NCBI RefSeq assembly: GCF_963668385.1
Contig: NZ_OY764327.1
Coordinates: 4,188,501 to 4,252,500 of the forward strand
Source of the DNA: an uncultured Carboxylicivirga sp.
GTDB lineage: Bacteria; Bacteroidota; Bacteroidia; Bacteroidales; Marinilabiliaceae
Direction: 5' to 3'
Length of the DNA: 64,000 nucleotides
In this document: positions 1 to 7,962 of the stretch, one piece after another
Layout of the letters: every line of letters starts with the position of its first letter
Numbering within the stretch: position 1 is the first letter of the stretch
Program-made: the position numbers and the translations under genes
The notes under the pieces: generated by a model
Databases searched by the model: none
The model's input: the letters and a program-made list of their open reading frames with translations, nothing else
Told to the model about the DNA's origin: nothing

Positions 1-174
1 AACGATGTGGTTAATGGAGCCAATTATCGAATTGTTGCCATTACTGGTGAAACGATCAAGACAGGAATAATCAATGCTACTAAAATTAATGCATCTGATT
101 TAAAAGCGGGTGTTTATGTGCTGGAGATTACGGTGAATGATAACCTCATTAAAAGAAAGTTTAACAAGCTGTAA
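1..174 (+). CDS. C-terminal end of a T9SS-exported protein (partial)
   Basis: Only the last 57 codons are inside the window. They read in frame from base 1 to a TAA stop and end with DLKAGVYVLEITVNDN followed by LIKRKFNKL. This is the pattern of the type A C-terminal sorting domain: a Gly-x-Tyr strand, a turn, then a basic strand at the very end. Proteins with this tail cross the outer membrane by the type IX secretion system and are attached to the surface or released. The catalytic or binding part lies upstream and cannot be seen. SusC starts 14 bases after the stop, so this protein is probably the first visible member of the same operon and may process the substrate that the SusC/D pair imports. 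Confidence 0.75.
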   Translation, partial: NDVVNGANYRIVAITGETIKTGIINATKINASDLKAGVYVLEITVNDNLIKRKFNKL

Positions 175-188
175 TACTGATCTAATTT

Positions 189-3100
189 ATGATGATAATG
201 AAAAAATATATAAGTCTGTTTTGGGTCTTTTTTATGGCAGGCATCACTGTCTGTGTAGCCCAAACCAAAACAATTACCGGTGTGGTAATTGAGAAAGAAA
301 CAGATATGGGAATGCCCGGAGTAACAGTTGTTATTCCGGGAACTACCACCGGAACAGTTACTGATATGGATGGTAATTTTAGTCTTACCATTGATGAAAA
401 TACTGCCACCCTGCAGGTTAGTTTTGTGGGTATGCAAACGCAGATGATTCAGTTGGATGCCCGCAAACATTATGTAGTAATGCTCGAAAATGAATCGGTT
501 GGCTTGGATGAGGTGATTGCAGTAGCTTACGGTACAACTAAAAAGAGTTCGTTTACCGGAGCTGCCAGTGTGGTGAAAGGTGAAAGTTTAACCAAGATGC
601 AATCGGCCAACCTGGCAAAATCCCTTGAAGGTAGTTTGGCGGGTGTTCAGGTAACACAAAGTTCTGGTCAGCCGGGCTCAGGAGGAAGCATTATTGTGCG
701 TGGATTAGGTTCTATTTCAGCTTCGAAATCGCCTTTGATTGTATTGGATGGAGTACCTTACGAAGGATCGCTGAATTCGATTCCGGCACAGGATATCGAA
801 AATATGTCGGTGTTAAAAGATGCTGCAGCCAACTCAATGTATGGTGCACGTGGCGCAAACGGAGTGATACTAATAACCACTAAAAAAGGTAAGTCCGGTG
901 CTTTGAGTATTAATTTCGATTCGAGGGTTGGAGTCAACAGCAGGGGAGTACCTAACTACGATATCGTTACTGATCCGGCTGAATACTACCAGCTAAGTTG
1001 GGAGGCATTGCGCAATAGTTATTTAAATAAATATGGATATGCCGAAGCCGGCATGCAGGCATCGCAGGATTTAATTGATAATAGCTTAATATATAATGTT
1101 TACAGGGGTGTTTCCAATACCGAATTAATCGATCCGTTTACGGGTATGATTAATCCAAATGCCACAGAAACCAAATGGGGAAACGAGTGGGCAACAGTTC
1201 CCTTTAAAACAGGTATCCGACAAGAATATAACCTTAGCTTAAGCGGAGGTAGCGATATGTCAACCTACTATGCTTCATTCGGGTATTTGTCTGACGAAGG
1301 TATTATCGACGGTTCGGAGTTTGAACGTTTAAACGCGCGTTTCCAGATTGATCAGAAGTTTGGCAGCCTGTTTAAGCTTTCCGGAAATATTGCATATACC
1401 GGTACTATTCAGAATTCGGCTGCTGCTGGTGGTGCAAGTCAGGGCAACCTGTTTATGTTTACCCAATCGGTAGCGCCTATTTATCCGGTATACTTGTATG
1501 ATCTTGAAACCGGTGAGAAACAGTATCAGGCCAATGGCCAGCCGGCATACGATTATGGCGAAAGTACGGGCCGTCCTTTTGCTTCGTTAGCCAATCCGGT
1601 TGCCACAACCAAGGCCGACATCAACGATAATAAAGCCGATAACCTTACATTGCGCGGATCAGCTTTATTTAATATTATCGATGGATTAACCCTAACCGTA
1701 AACGGTGCTTACGATTTGTATTTTAATTACATGTCTACATTTATGACACCTATTGGGGGTGATGCCCAGGGCGTTGGCGGTTTAGGTTATAAAACGTCTC
1801 AGCGATATGTGTCAACAAACTACAACCAGTTATTGAACTACGAAAAAACAATTGGTTCGCATACCGTAAAGGCATTATTGGGGCATGAGTCGAAGAAGAA
1901 TAAAAACAACAACCTTTCTGGTAGCATGGCTAATTTCTACGATCCGTATAACCCTGAATTTGCCAATGCTACTTCATACCGAAGTCTTACATCAGGTTAT
2001 AGCGAATATGTTTTAGAAGGTTATTTAAGCCGGTTAGAATACAATTTTGATAACAAATACTATTTGTCCGGAAGTTTCCGTCGCGATGGTACATCGGTAT
2101 TTCATCCCGATAGCCGCTGGGGTAATTTCTGGTCTACCGGTGCATCGTGGCGTATTAGTCAGGAAGAGTGGATGAAAGAATATGCTTTTGTAAACGATCT
2201 TAAATTACGAGCCAGTTATGGTACACAGGGTAACGATAACATTGGAACCTGGTATGCATACGAAGATCAGTATGTGGTTGCTGATATTGGTGGAAAACCG
2301 GGTATCAGCTTTAACTCAAGAGGTAATAAAGATTTAACCTGGGAGAAAAGTGAAAACTTTAATGTGGGTATCGAAACCTTTTTGTTTGATAAGCTAAATG
2401 TTAGTTTCGATTATTTTATCAAAACAACCCGTGATCTTCTTTTTCAGTATCAATTGCCTCTTTCCGAAGGCTTACCATCAACACAGTGGCGCAATTACCT
2501 TGATATGCGCAACAATGGAGTTGAGCTGGATATGACTGTTCATTTAATTAAGAAGGCTGGCTTGCACTGGAGTGTTGGTTTTAATGCTTTACATTATAAA
2601 AATGAGCTGTTGACTTTGCCGCCAAATAAGGATCAGAATGGTTATTCCGATGGCTCTTTCTGGCGCGAGTTGGGTGGCTCTATTTATGATTTCTACGATT
2701 ATAAATCGGCCGGTGTGGATGCCGAAACGGGTAAGGCATTGTATTACCGATATGAGTACGATCATTATAACAATGCCATTATTACAGTGGTTGATAATAC
2801 CGAAGATGCCAGTTTTGTAAAGACCGGAAAAAGCTCCATTCCGGATGTAACAGGAGGTGTAAACTCGCAAGTATCATACAAAAACTTCGACTTTTCGGTT
2901 CAAACCGCTTTTCAGATTGGCGGTACGGTAATGGATAGTAATTATCAATCACTAATGGGAAGTAAAGTGGGCGGTAATTATCACCGCGATATGCTGAAGA
3001 GATGGACGCCTCGAAATACAAATACCGATGTACCGATTTTATCACACGATTACAATGATATCAATGCTTCGTCAGATCGTTTTTATACCGATGCATCGTA

Positions 3101-3317
3101 TTTCAGCTTGCGTAATATTACCCTGGGCTACACTTTGGGTAATCAGATGCTATCTAAATTCCATTTGAAAAGTGCTCGCATTTATCTAACCGGAGATAAC
3201 CTGTGGTTGAAAAGTGCTCGCAAAGGTTTAGATCCGCGTCAGAGTTTAAACGGGGCAGTAGGCTTTAATTATTCAGCCATGAGAACAATGTCTGTAGGTT
3301 TATCAATTAACATGTAA
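189..3317 (+). CDS. SusC/RagA-family TonB-dependent outer-membrane transporter
   Basis: The 1042-residue product has the full SusC layout. A signal peptide ends near VCVAQ (about residue 25). A carboxypeptidase-D-like beta sandwich follows at about 28-110 (ITGVVIEKETDMGMPGVTV, then GTVTDMDGNFSL). Next comes the TonB-contact stretch LDEVIAVAYGTTKKSSFTGA and a plug with IIVRGLGSIS, LIVLDGVPYEG and MYGARGANGVILITTKKG. The rest is a beta barrel ending in MRTMSVGLSINM. It would import a polymer fragment with the SusD protein encoded 11 bases downstream, powered by TonB-ExbBD. ATG codons at 189, 192 and 198 are all possible starts; 198 gives the most typical signal peptide (MKKYIS). The substrate cannot be read from the sequence. 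Confidence 0.95.
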   Translation: MMIMKKYISLFWVFFMAGITVCVAQTKTITGVVIEKETDMGMPGVTVVIPGTTTGTVTDMDGNFSLTIDENTATLQVSFVGMQTQMIQLDARKHYVVMLENESVGLDEVIAVAYGTTKKSSFTGAASVVKGESLTKMQSANLAKSLEGSLAGVQVTQSSGQPGSGGSIIVRGLGSISASKSPLIVLDGVPYEGSLNSIPAQDIENMSVLKDAAANSMYGARGANGVILITTKKGKSGALSINFDSRVGVNSRGVPNYDIVTDPAEYYQLSWEALRNSYLNKYGYAEAGMQASQDLIDNSLIYNVYRGVSNTELIDPFTGMINPNATETKWGNEWATVPFKTGIRQEYNLSLSGGSDMSTYYASFGYLSDEGIIDGSEFERLNARFQIDQKFGSLFKLSGNIAYTGTIQNSAAAGGASQGNLFMFTQSVAPIYPVYLYDLETGEKQYQANGQPAYDYGESTGRPFASLANPVATTKADINDNKADNLTLRGSALFNIIDGLTLTVNGAYDLYFNYMSTFMTPIGGDAQGVGGLGYKTSQRYVSTNYNQLLNYEKTIGSHTVKALLGHESKKNKNNNLSGSMANFYDPYNPEFANATSYRSLTSGYSEYVLEGYLSRLEYNFDNKYYLSGSFRRDGTSVFHPDSRWGNFWSTGASWRISQEEWMKEYAFVNDLKLRASYGTQGNDNIGTWYAYEDQYVVADIGGKPGISFNSRGNKDLTWEKSENFNVGIETFLFDKLNVSFDYFIKTTRDLLFQYQLPLSEGLPSTQWRNYLDMRNNGVELDMTVHLIKKAGLHWSVGFNALHYKNELLTLPPNKDQNGYSDGSFWRELGGSIYDFYDYKSAGVDAETGKALYYRYEYDHYNNAIITVVDNTEDASFVKTGKSSIPDVTGGVNSQVSYKNFDFSVQTAFQIGGTVMDSNYQSLMGSKVGGNYHRDMLKRWTPRNTNTDVPILSHDYNDINASSDRFYTDASYFSLRNITLGYTLGNQMLSKFHLKSARIYLTGDNLWLKSARKGLDPRQSLNGAVGFNYSAMRTMSVGLSINM

Positions 3318-3328
3318 AAGCAAACACA

Positions 3329-4852
3329 ATGTGTAGATTAAAATATATAAAAATAGGGTTGATGATGCTGGTACTATCATTGGCCTCGTGTAGCAAAGAT
3401 TATTTAGATACCGAGTATACAACCGGCGTGGGAGAGAACGATTTGAAAGAAATCATTAAAGATGATCCTACCAAGTTAAAAGCACTGGTAGACGGATTGT
3501 ATGCTTTTATGGTCAGTTACCAGGATGGCGGTAGTCACGACTCGTTTAATTTTACGGCTGTATTGCATGCTACCGATATGATGTGTCAGGATATTTCGCA
3601 GCCGGTCAGCCATTATTTCTCATGGGATTACCTGCACCAATATCGTTCGGCACCATACATACGCACAGCTTATAACTGGAATACATTTTATACGCTAATA
3701 GCCAATGCCAACCGAATTATCGATTTGGTTGACAGAGATACCGAGGATAGCTTTTTCTTGAATTGCCTTGGAGAGACCTACACCATAAGAGGTATGTCGT
3801 ATTTGTATCTGATACAGTTATATCAGGAGGTGATAACCAAAGAAACCATTAATTGGAATAAGCCGGGTGTGCCTATATACGTTGCCGACGGAGATTCTAT
3901 TTCGAAGGAACAGCGCGAAGTATTAAAAGGGCGAAATACCGTTGAAATGGTTTTAAAACAAGCTGAACAGGATCTTTTATTAGGATTGAAACTGATTGAT
4001 GGATTTGACCGATCAACCAGCAAAAGATATGTTAATTCCGATGTTGTTCATGGTTTACTGGCTCGTTATTATTTATTAATTCAGGATTGGGATCAAGCAG
4101 CTGAACATTCGCAATTAGCACGACATGGCTATGAGTTAATGAGTGAGAAAGAACTGAAAAGCGGTTTTTTGGATTTAAGCAATAATGAATGGATATGGGG
4201 TTTTGATCACAGTAACGAAACGCAAACAACTCTGGTTTCGTGGTTTTCGCATATCTCCAATAACAGTCCCGGTTATGCCGGTATTCTTTCGGTTCGTGAA
4301 ATAGACTATGCCTTGTATCAGGTAATACCCAATGATGATGTTCGCAAAGGCTTGTTTAATAGCCCGGATGGGATGTCGGCTGAAGACTCAGTACGTTTTG
4401 AATCCTATTTCGAAACTGCCCCGAATATTACCCAGGAGCTGGCCAGTTTAAAATTTGGCTGGGCCAACGACTGGACTCAGGATTACCCGTATATGCGTGC
4501 GGCTGAAATGTATCTGATCGAAGCAGAAGCCTACGCACACAAAGGTGAGTATGCTATGGCTGCAGAAGCCATTCGTCCATTAATGGAAAACCGTCAGCCG
4601 GGATGGGATATGAATGAGGTAGATGTAGAGTACGTTTATCTGCAACGCCGGATTGAATTATGGGGCGAGGGCTTTTCGTATTTCGATTTAAAACGCTTGT
4701 ACCGCGGCATCAACCGTAATTACACCAATTCGAACCATAGTATTTCGGGACAAATAAGTGTGCCGGCAGGTGCTAAAAACTGGGTGTTTCAAATTCCAAC
4801 CCGCGAAATACAGGATAATGTTCATATCAGCGAAGGCGAACAAAACGATTAA
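3329..4852 (+). CDS. RagB/SusD-family nutrient-binding outer-membrane lipoprotein
   Basis: The 507-residue protein has a lipoprotein signal with lipobox LASC, so Cys21 is the lipidated residue, followed by the common family opening CSKDYLDTE. The helical TPR-like body has stretches usual for SusD: YTIRGMSYLYLIQLYQEV, RYYLLIQDWDQAAEHS, YPYMRAAEMYLIEAEAYA, and the C-terminal RRIELWGEGFSYFDLKRLYRG. SusD proteins form the lid over the SusC barrel and bind substrate at the cell surface. The gene lies 11 bases after susC and 10 before the next lipoprotein gene, as expected for one operon. Confidence 0.95.
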   Translation: MCRLKYIKIGLMMLVLSLASCSKDYLDTEYTTGVGENDLKEIIKDDPTKLKALVDGLYAFMVSYQDGGSHDSFNFTAVLHATDMMCQDISQPVSHYFSWDYLHQYRSAPYIRTAYNWNTFYTLIANANRIIDLVDRDTEDSFFLNCLGETYTIRGMSYLYLIQLYQEVITKETINWNKPGVPIYVADGDSISKEQREVLKGRNTVEMVLKQAEQDLLLGLKLIDGFDRSTSKRYVNSDVVHGLLARYYLLIQDWDQAAEHSQLARHGYELMSEKELKSGFLDLSNNEWIWGFDHSNETQTTLVSWFSHISNNSPGYAGILSVREIDYALYQVIPNDDVRKGLFNSPDGMSAEDSVRFESYFETAPNITQELASLKFGWANDWTQDYPYMRAAEMYLIEAEAYAHKGEYAMAAEAIRPLMENRQPGWDMNEVDVEYVYLQRRIELWGEGFSYFDLKRLYRGINRNYTNSNHSISGQISVPAGAKNWVFQIPTREIQDNVHISEGEQND

Positions 4853-4862
4853 AGTTTAAATT

Positions 4863-5732
4863 ATGAAGAACGTGATGAAAAATAGATTTAGTTTATTCCT
4901 ACTTATCCTCTTTGCCATGATCACTTTTACATCGTGCGAAGAAGAAGTTGATGCTGATAAGTATAACCATTTATCAACACAAGATTTACCTGTGTTGAGT
5001 GCCTATTACGATAGTTTAACTTTCGATCGTGTTTACCTAACAACCGATATGGAACTCAAAGGTGATACTAATATTATCGAACATGGTTTTTTTATGAGTA
5101 CACAAGAGGATTTTCCGACTGAGTCAACTCGTATCATCCAACATAATAAGGCAGGAGCCACTTTTTCTATGTTGATTGATAAACTAATTGGCAGTACAAC
5201 CTATTATTACAAAGCTTATACGTTTTCTGAGAACGGGTTTTCTTTTAGCCGGGCAGATAGTTTTACCACCGATGAGCCACCTGTATTTGAAGATACCTAT
5301 TTGTTTGGTTCGTATAACCAAATAGACAATAGTATTCAGTACGGTCAGATTGATGGTGAGGAAAATGGTTACTGGGATCAATATGGATATTTAACCATTA
5401 GTCAGGTTGAGAACACCTATAACCAAATTGAGATCTATAACTTTTGGGGTTATGGTCGCACAATTATTGGGGTTATTGATTTTGAAAAGAAAGAAATTAG
5501 TATTAGTCCTCAGGAGATAGCAGCCAGCGCTAATCATGGCAGTATAATAATGTATCTATGGTCTTATTCAGAAGGGAATATGCAAATTCATCTGGAAGAA
5601 AATGTGGTTGCCACCTATGATGAAGAAGGAAATATAATTATGCCTTACTGGGGAGGTTTTGCATTTTATGAAGGTAGCTATTATACCTACGAAGCCTGTT
5701 ACGAGACCATACTAATTAAAAAAGATTTGTAA
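4863..5732 (+). CDS. surface lipoprotein with an FN3-like domain in the SusCD operon
   Basis: The 289-residue product has a lipoprotein signal (ITFTSC, Cys25) followed by the acidic EEE run that favours surface export in this phylum. Residues about 43-135 resemble the FN3-like modules of Bacteroidetes lipoproteins: a GFFMST strand, a STTYYYKAYTFSENG strand and a closing DSFTTDEPP. Residues after about 137 form a second, aromatic-rich beta region that I do not recognise. Its place after susD is where SusE/SusF-type binding proteins usually sit, so substrate binding is a reasonable inference. It ends in TAATG, sharing one base with the next start. Confidence 0.6.
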   Translation: MKNVMKNRFSLFLLILFAMITFTSCEEEVDADKYNHLSTQDLPVLSAYYDSLTFDRVYLTTDMELKGDTNIIEHGFFMSTQEDFPTESTRIIQHNKAGATFSMLIDKLIGSTTYYYKAYTFSENGFSFSRADSFTTDEPPVFEDTYLFGSYNQIDNSIQYGQIDGEENGYWDQYGYLTISQVENTYNQIEIYNFWGYGRTIIGVIDFEKKEISISPQEIAASANHGSIIMYLWSYSEGNMQIHLEENVVATYDEEGNIIMPYWGGFAFYEGSYYTYEACYETILIKKDL

Positions 5733-6175
5733 TGAAGAAGATAAAATATATAGCCGGTTTATGTTTGTTATTAGTGATGCTTGCTTGTGGTAAGGAGGAT
5801 GGAGACACAACGCCACCTACCATTATTGTAAATGCTCCGGTGGCAGATCAGTATTTTTACAGAGGAAATGCCATAAAGCTCGATGCCATTTTTCAGGATG
5901 ATATTGCCTTGAAAGATTGCAGGGTTAACCTGATTTTTGTTGAACCGTTGGAACCTGGTATTGGAAATTTATCATTAAAAGGGATTGATACGCCATGGCA
6001 ACCCAATGAAATGAAGATTCCCTTGGGAGAAACCTATCATGAGATAAAAGATTTGGTATTATTTAACGATTATATTCCTTACGAAATTCAATCGGGGTAT
6101 TATACCTTAAAATTTGATCTGTACGATTTGGCAACTAATCCGGCCCGATATACAGTAAACATTATTATAGAATAG
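5732..6175 (+). CDS. DUF4625-like lipoprotein, last gene of the SusCD operon
   Basis: The 147-residue product has a lipoprotein signal (VMLACG, Cys19). Just after it, DTTPPTIIVNAPVADQ opens a single beta-sandwich domain with FYRGNAIKLDAIFQDD and later SGYYTLKFDLYDLATNPA. This resembles the DUF4625 family of small lipoproteins found next to SusC/SusD pairs. The start overlaps the previous stop (TAATG), which suggests translational coupling. A strong hairpin with a T-run about 27 bases after the stop ends the operon. The role is not known; a binding accessory is inferred from position. Confidence 0.6.
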   Translation: MKKIKYIAGLCLLLVMLACGKEDGDTTPPTIIVNAPVADQYFYRGNAIKLDAIFQDDIALKDCRVNLIFVEPLEPGIGNLSLKGIDTPWQPNEMKIPLGETYHEIKDLVLFNDYIPYEIQSGYYTLKFDLYDLATNPARYTVNIIIE

Positions 6176-6201
6176 CTTATTCTAACATAGCTTAATTGAA
6201 G

Positions 6202-6230
6202 AGCCTGGCACGAGCCAGGCTTTTTGTTTG
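6202..6230 (+). terminator. intrinsic terminator of the SusCD operon
   Basis: A perfect 7-bp stem (AGCCTGG at 6202-6208, CCAGGCT at 6215-6221) with a 6-base loop is followed by TTTTGTTTG. It lies 27 bases after the last operon stop. Confidence 0.85.
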
Positions 6231-6310
6231 TATAATGCCATTATAACCAGGTTTTTAAACAGTTTGCTCTGTTGGCAATGGAGTATAAGATTTCTGATTT
6301 ATAAGTATGT

Positions 6311-6402
6311 GCTTATGCACGCAAGGTGTTCGCGCTTATGCACGCAAGGTGTATGCGCTTATGCACGCAAGGTGTATGCGCTTATGCGCGCAAGATGTTT
6401 GC
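6311..6402. repeat. four 23-bp tandem repeats
   Basis: Four back-to-back 23-bp units start at 6311, 6334, 6357 and 6380. Each begins GCTTATGCACGCAAGGTGT or a close variant; the fourth unit has changed most. The junctions (GTGTATGCGCTTATGCAC) are imperfect palindromes. Because 23 is not a multiple of 3, each unit is read in a different frame, so the open frames across it are not genes. It lies between two terminators that close flanking convergent genes. Confidence 0.9.
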
Positions 6403-6424
6403 GCAACAAACAGGCAATTGAATA

Positions 6425-6456
6425 GTAAAAAAGAGCACCACAGGTGCGGTGCTCTT
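6425..6456 (-). terminator. intrinsic terminator of the DEAD-box helicase gene
   Basis: A 9-bp perfect stem (AAGAGCACC at 6431-6439, GGTGCTCTT at 6448-6456) is followed on the minus strand by TTTTTTACT. It lies 41 bases beyond the helicase stop codon. Confidence 0.85.
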
Positions 6457-6496
6457 CTATACATTCTACAAAATTCTTTGAAACCATTAACACTAA

Positions 6497-7768
6497 TTAC
6501 TTATCTCTTTTACGTCGGAACTTAGGGTTTTGATCTCCGCGTTTTTTGTTACGGTTGGCAAAAAACTCTTGTTTGCGTCGTTGTTTTTCTTTCTCAAATT
6601 CCTTTTTCTCTTCGGCATTCATTGGTTTGTCGGTCTGAGGGAAAGGATTATCGCTTACAACATCTATTTTTTTCTTTATCAGCTTTTCAATATCGCGTAC
6701 AAAAGCATTTTCTTCGGGTTCGCACAGCGATATGGCAACACCTTCTTCACCTGCCCGCCCGCAGCGTCCAATTCGATGCACATAGGTTTCGGGCTCGTTA
6801 GGTATATCGTAATTAATCACAAAGCGTAATTTGTCAATATCAATACCACGTGCAGCAATATCGGTAGCTACCAATACACGAATAGAACCCTCTTTAAATT
6901 GCTTTAATGCTTTTTGACGTTGGTTCTGGTTTTTATCGCCATGTATGGCAGCACTGTTAATTTTTTTATTGTGCAAATTACGCACAATGCGGTCGGCCCC
7001 ATGCTTGGTGCGCGAAAACATCAACACTTGCTTCATCTCATCGTTAGCCAAAATATGGAACAGCAGATTCTTTTTCGTGTCTTTATTGGTGGTGTACAGT
7101 TGTTGTTGTATGGTTTCGGCAGTTGATGATACCGGGTTAACCGTTACTTTTTCAGGCTTTACTAATATTTGTTGCGAAAGCTTTAAAATTTTAGGAGGCA
7201 TAGTTGCCGAAAAGAATAAGGACTGACGCTCTTTTGGCAACTTAAGCAATAGCTTTTTAATATCATGAATAAAGCCCATGTCTAACATACGATCGGCTTC
7301 ATCCAAAACAAAGTACTTAATTTCTTTTAACGATATATGTCCCTGATCCATCAAATCGAGTAATCGTCCGGGTGTTGCAATTAATATATCAATGCCTTTA
7401 CGTAACTGTCTTATTTGCGGGTTCTGCGGCACTCCACCAAAAATAACAGTATTGTGTAAATTACAATATTTGCTGTATGCTTTAAAATTATCGCCAATTT
7501 GAATGGCAAGTTCACGGGTTGGTGTAACAATTAATGCTTTAATACGTCTTTTGCCTTTTTGCTCCTCTTTATTGTTAAGCAAATGCTGAATAATAGGAAT
7601 AGCAAAAGCGGCTGTTTTTCCGGTTCCGGTTTGTGCACTTCCCAGTACATCGTTGTGCTTTAATACCAACGGAATAGCCTGTGCTTGTATAGTGGTGGGT
7701 TCGGTATAGTTCTGATCCTTTAACGCCTTTAAAATGGCAGGATGTAATTTTAAATCTTCAAATTTCAT
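6497..7768 (-). CDS. DEAD-box ATP-dependent RNA helicase (RhlE-like)
   Basis: The 423-residue product has every core helicase motif in order: a Q motif at 3-33 (FEDLKLHPAIL to TTIQAQAIP), Walker A AQTGTGKT at 45-52, PTRELAIQ, TPGRLLD, the DEAD box at 156-159, SAT at 187-189, ATDIAARGIDI near 301 and HRIGRCGR at 331-338. A basic, Lys/Arg-rich tail of about 55 residues follows and would bind RNA. Such proteins unwind RNA during ribosome assembly or decay and are often cold induced. A -7-type element about 94 bases upstream implies an untranslated leader of roughly 85 bases. The gene stands alone between terminators. Confidence 0.93.
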   Translation of the reverse strand: MKFEDLKLHPAILKALKDQNYTEPTTIQAQAIPLVLKHNDVLGSAQTGTGKTAAFAIPIIQHLLNNKEEQKGKRRIKALIVTPTRELAIQIGDNFKAYSKYCNLHNTVIFGGVPQNPQIRQLRKGIDILIATPGRLLDLMDQGHISLKEIKYFVLDEADRMLDMGFIHDIKKLLLKLPKERQSLFFSATMPPKILKLSQQILVKPEKVTVNPVSSTAETIQQQLYTTNKDTKKNLLFHILANDEMKQVLMFSRTKHGADRIVRNLHNKKINSAAIHGDKNQNQRQKALKQFKEGSIRVLVATDIAARGIDIDKLRFVINYDIPNEPETYVHRIGRCGRAGEEGVAISLCEPEENAFVRDIEKLIKKKIDVVSDNPFPQTDKPMNAEEKKEFEKEKQRRKQEFFANRNKKRGDQNPKFRRKRDK

Positions 7769-7861
7769 TCTTGATAGTAGTTGTTAACAAGAGCTCACAA
7801 TATAATAGAGGTGAATAAGAGCACTTGCTACCATCGCCGCCTTGTTGTTTCAATTAAGCCG

Positions 7862-7869
7862 CAAAGATA
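7862..7869 (-). promoter_or_regulatory. -7 element upstream of the helicase gene
   Basis: Read on the minus strand this is TATCTTTG, an exact match to the Bacteroidetes TAnnTTTG -7 element. No clear -33 TTG lies at the expected distance, so the call rests on one half-site. Confidence 0.45.
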
Positions 7870-7876
7870 CGACAAA

Positions 7877-7944
7877 TTATGACTATAATAGCATAGTTTA
7901 TTATTACCTGTTAAGGTTGATGTTCTACGCTGTTATAGTCATAA
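7877..7944. repeat. long inverted repeat between the MFS and helicase genes
   Basis: TTATGACTATAATAGC (7877-7892) and GCTGTTATAGTCATAA (7929-7944) form 16-bp arms with one T/C difference that still allows a G-U pair. The spacer is 36 bases. The element sits 18 bases past the MFS stop and just upstream of the helicase -7 element. It could end MFS transcription or act at the helicase promoter; it has no T-run. Confidence 0.6.
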
Positions 7945-7962
7945 AATATAGGTGAGAAAGAG

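Noticed and set aside
6311..6402. A short CRISPR array
   Set aside because: The units are back to back with no spacers, and no cas gene is in the window.
6228..6525. Two overlapping plus-strand open frames rich in Cys, Arg and Ala
   Set aside because: They are the 23-bp repeat read in different frames, and they run into the helicase terminator and gene on the other strand.
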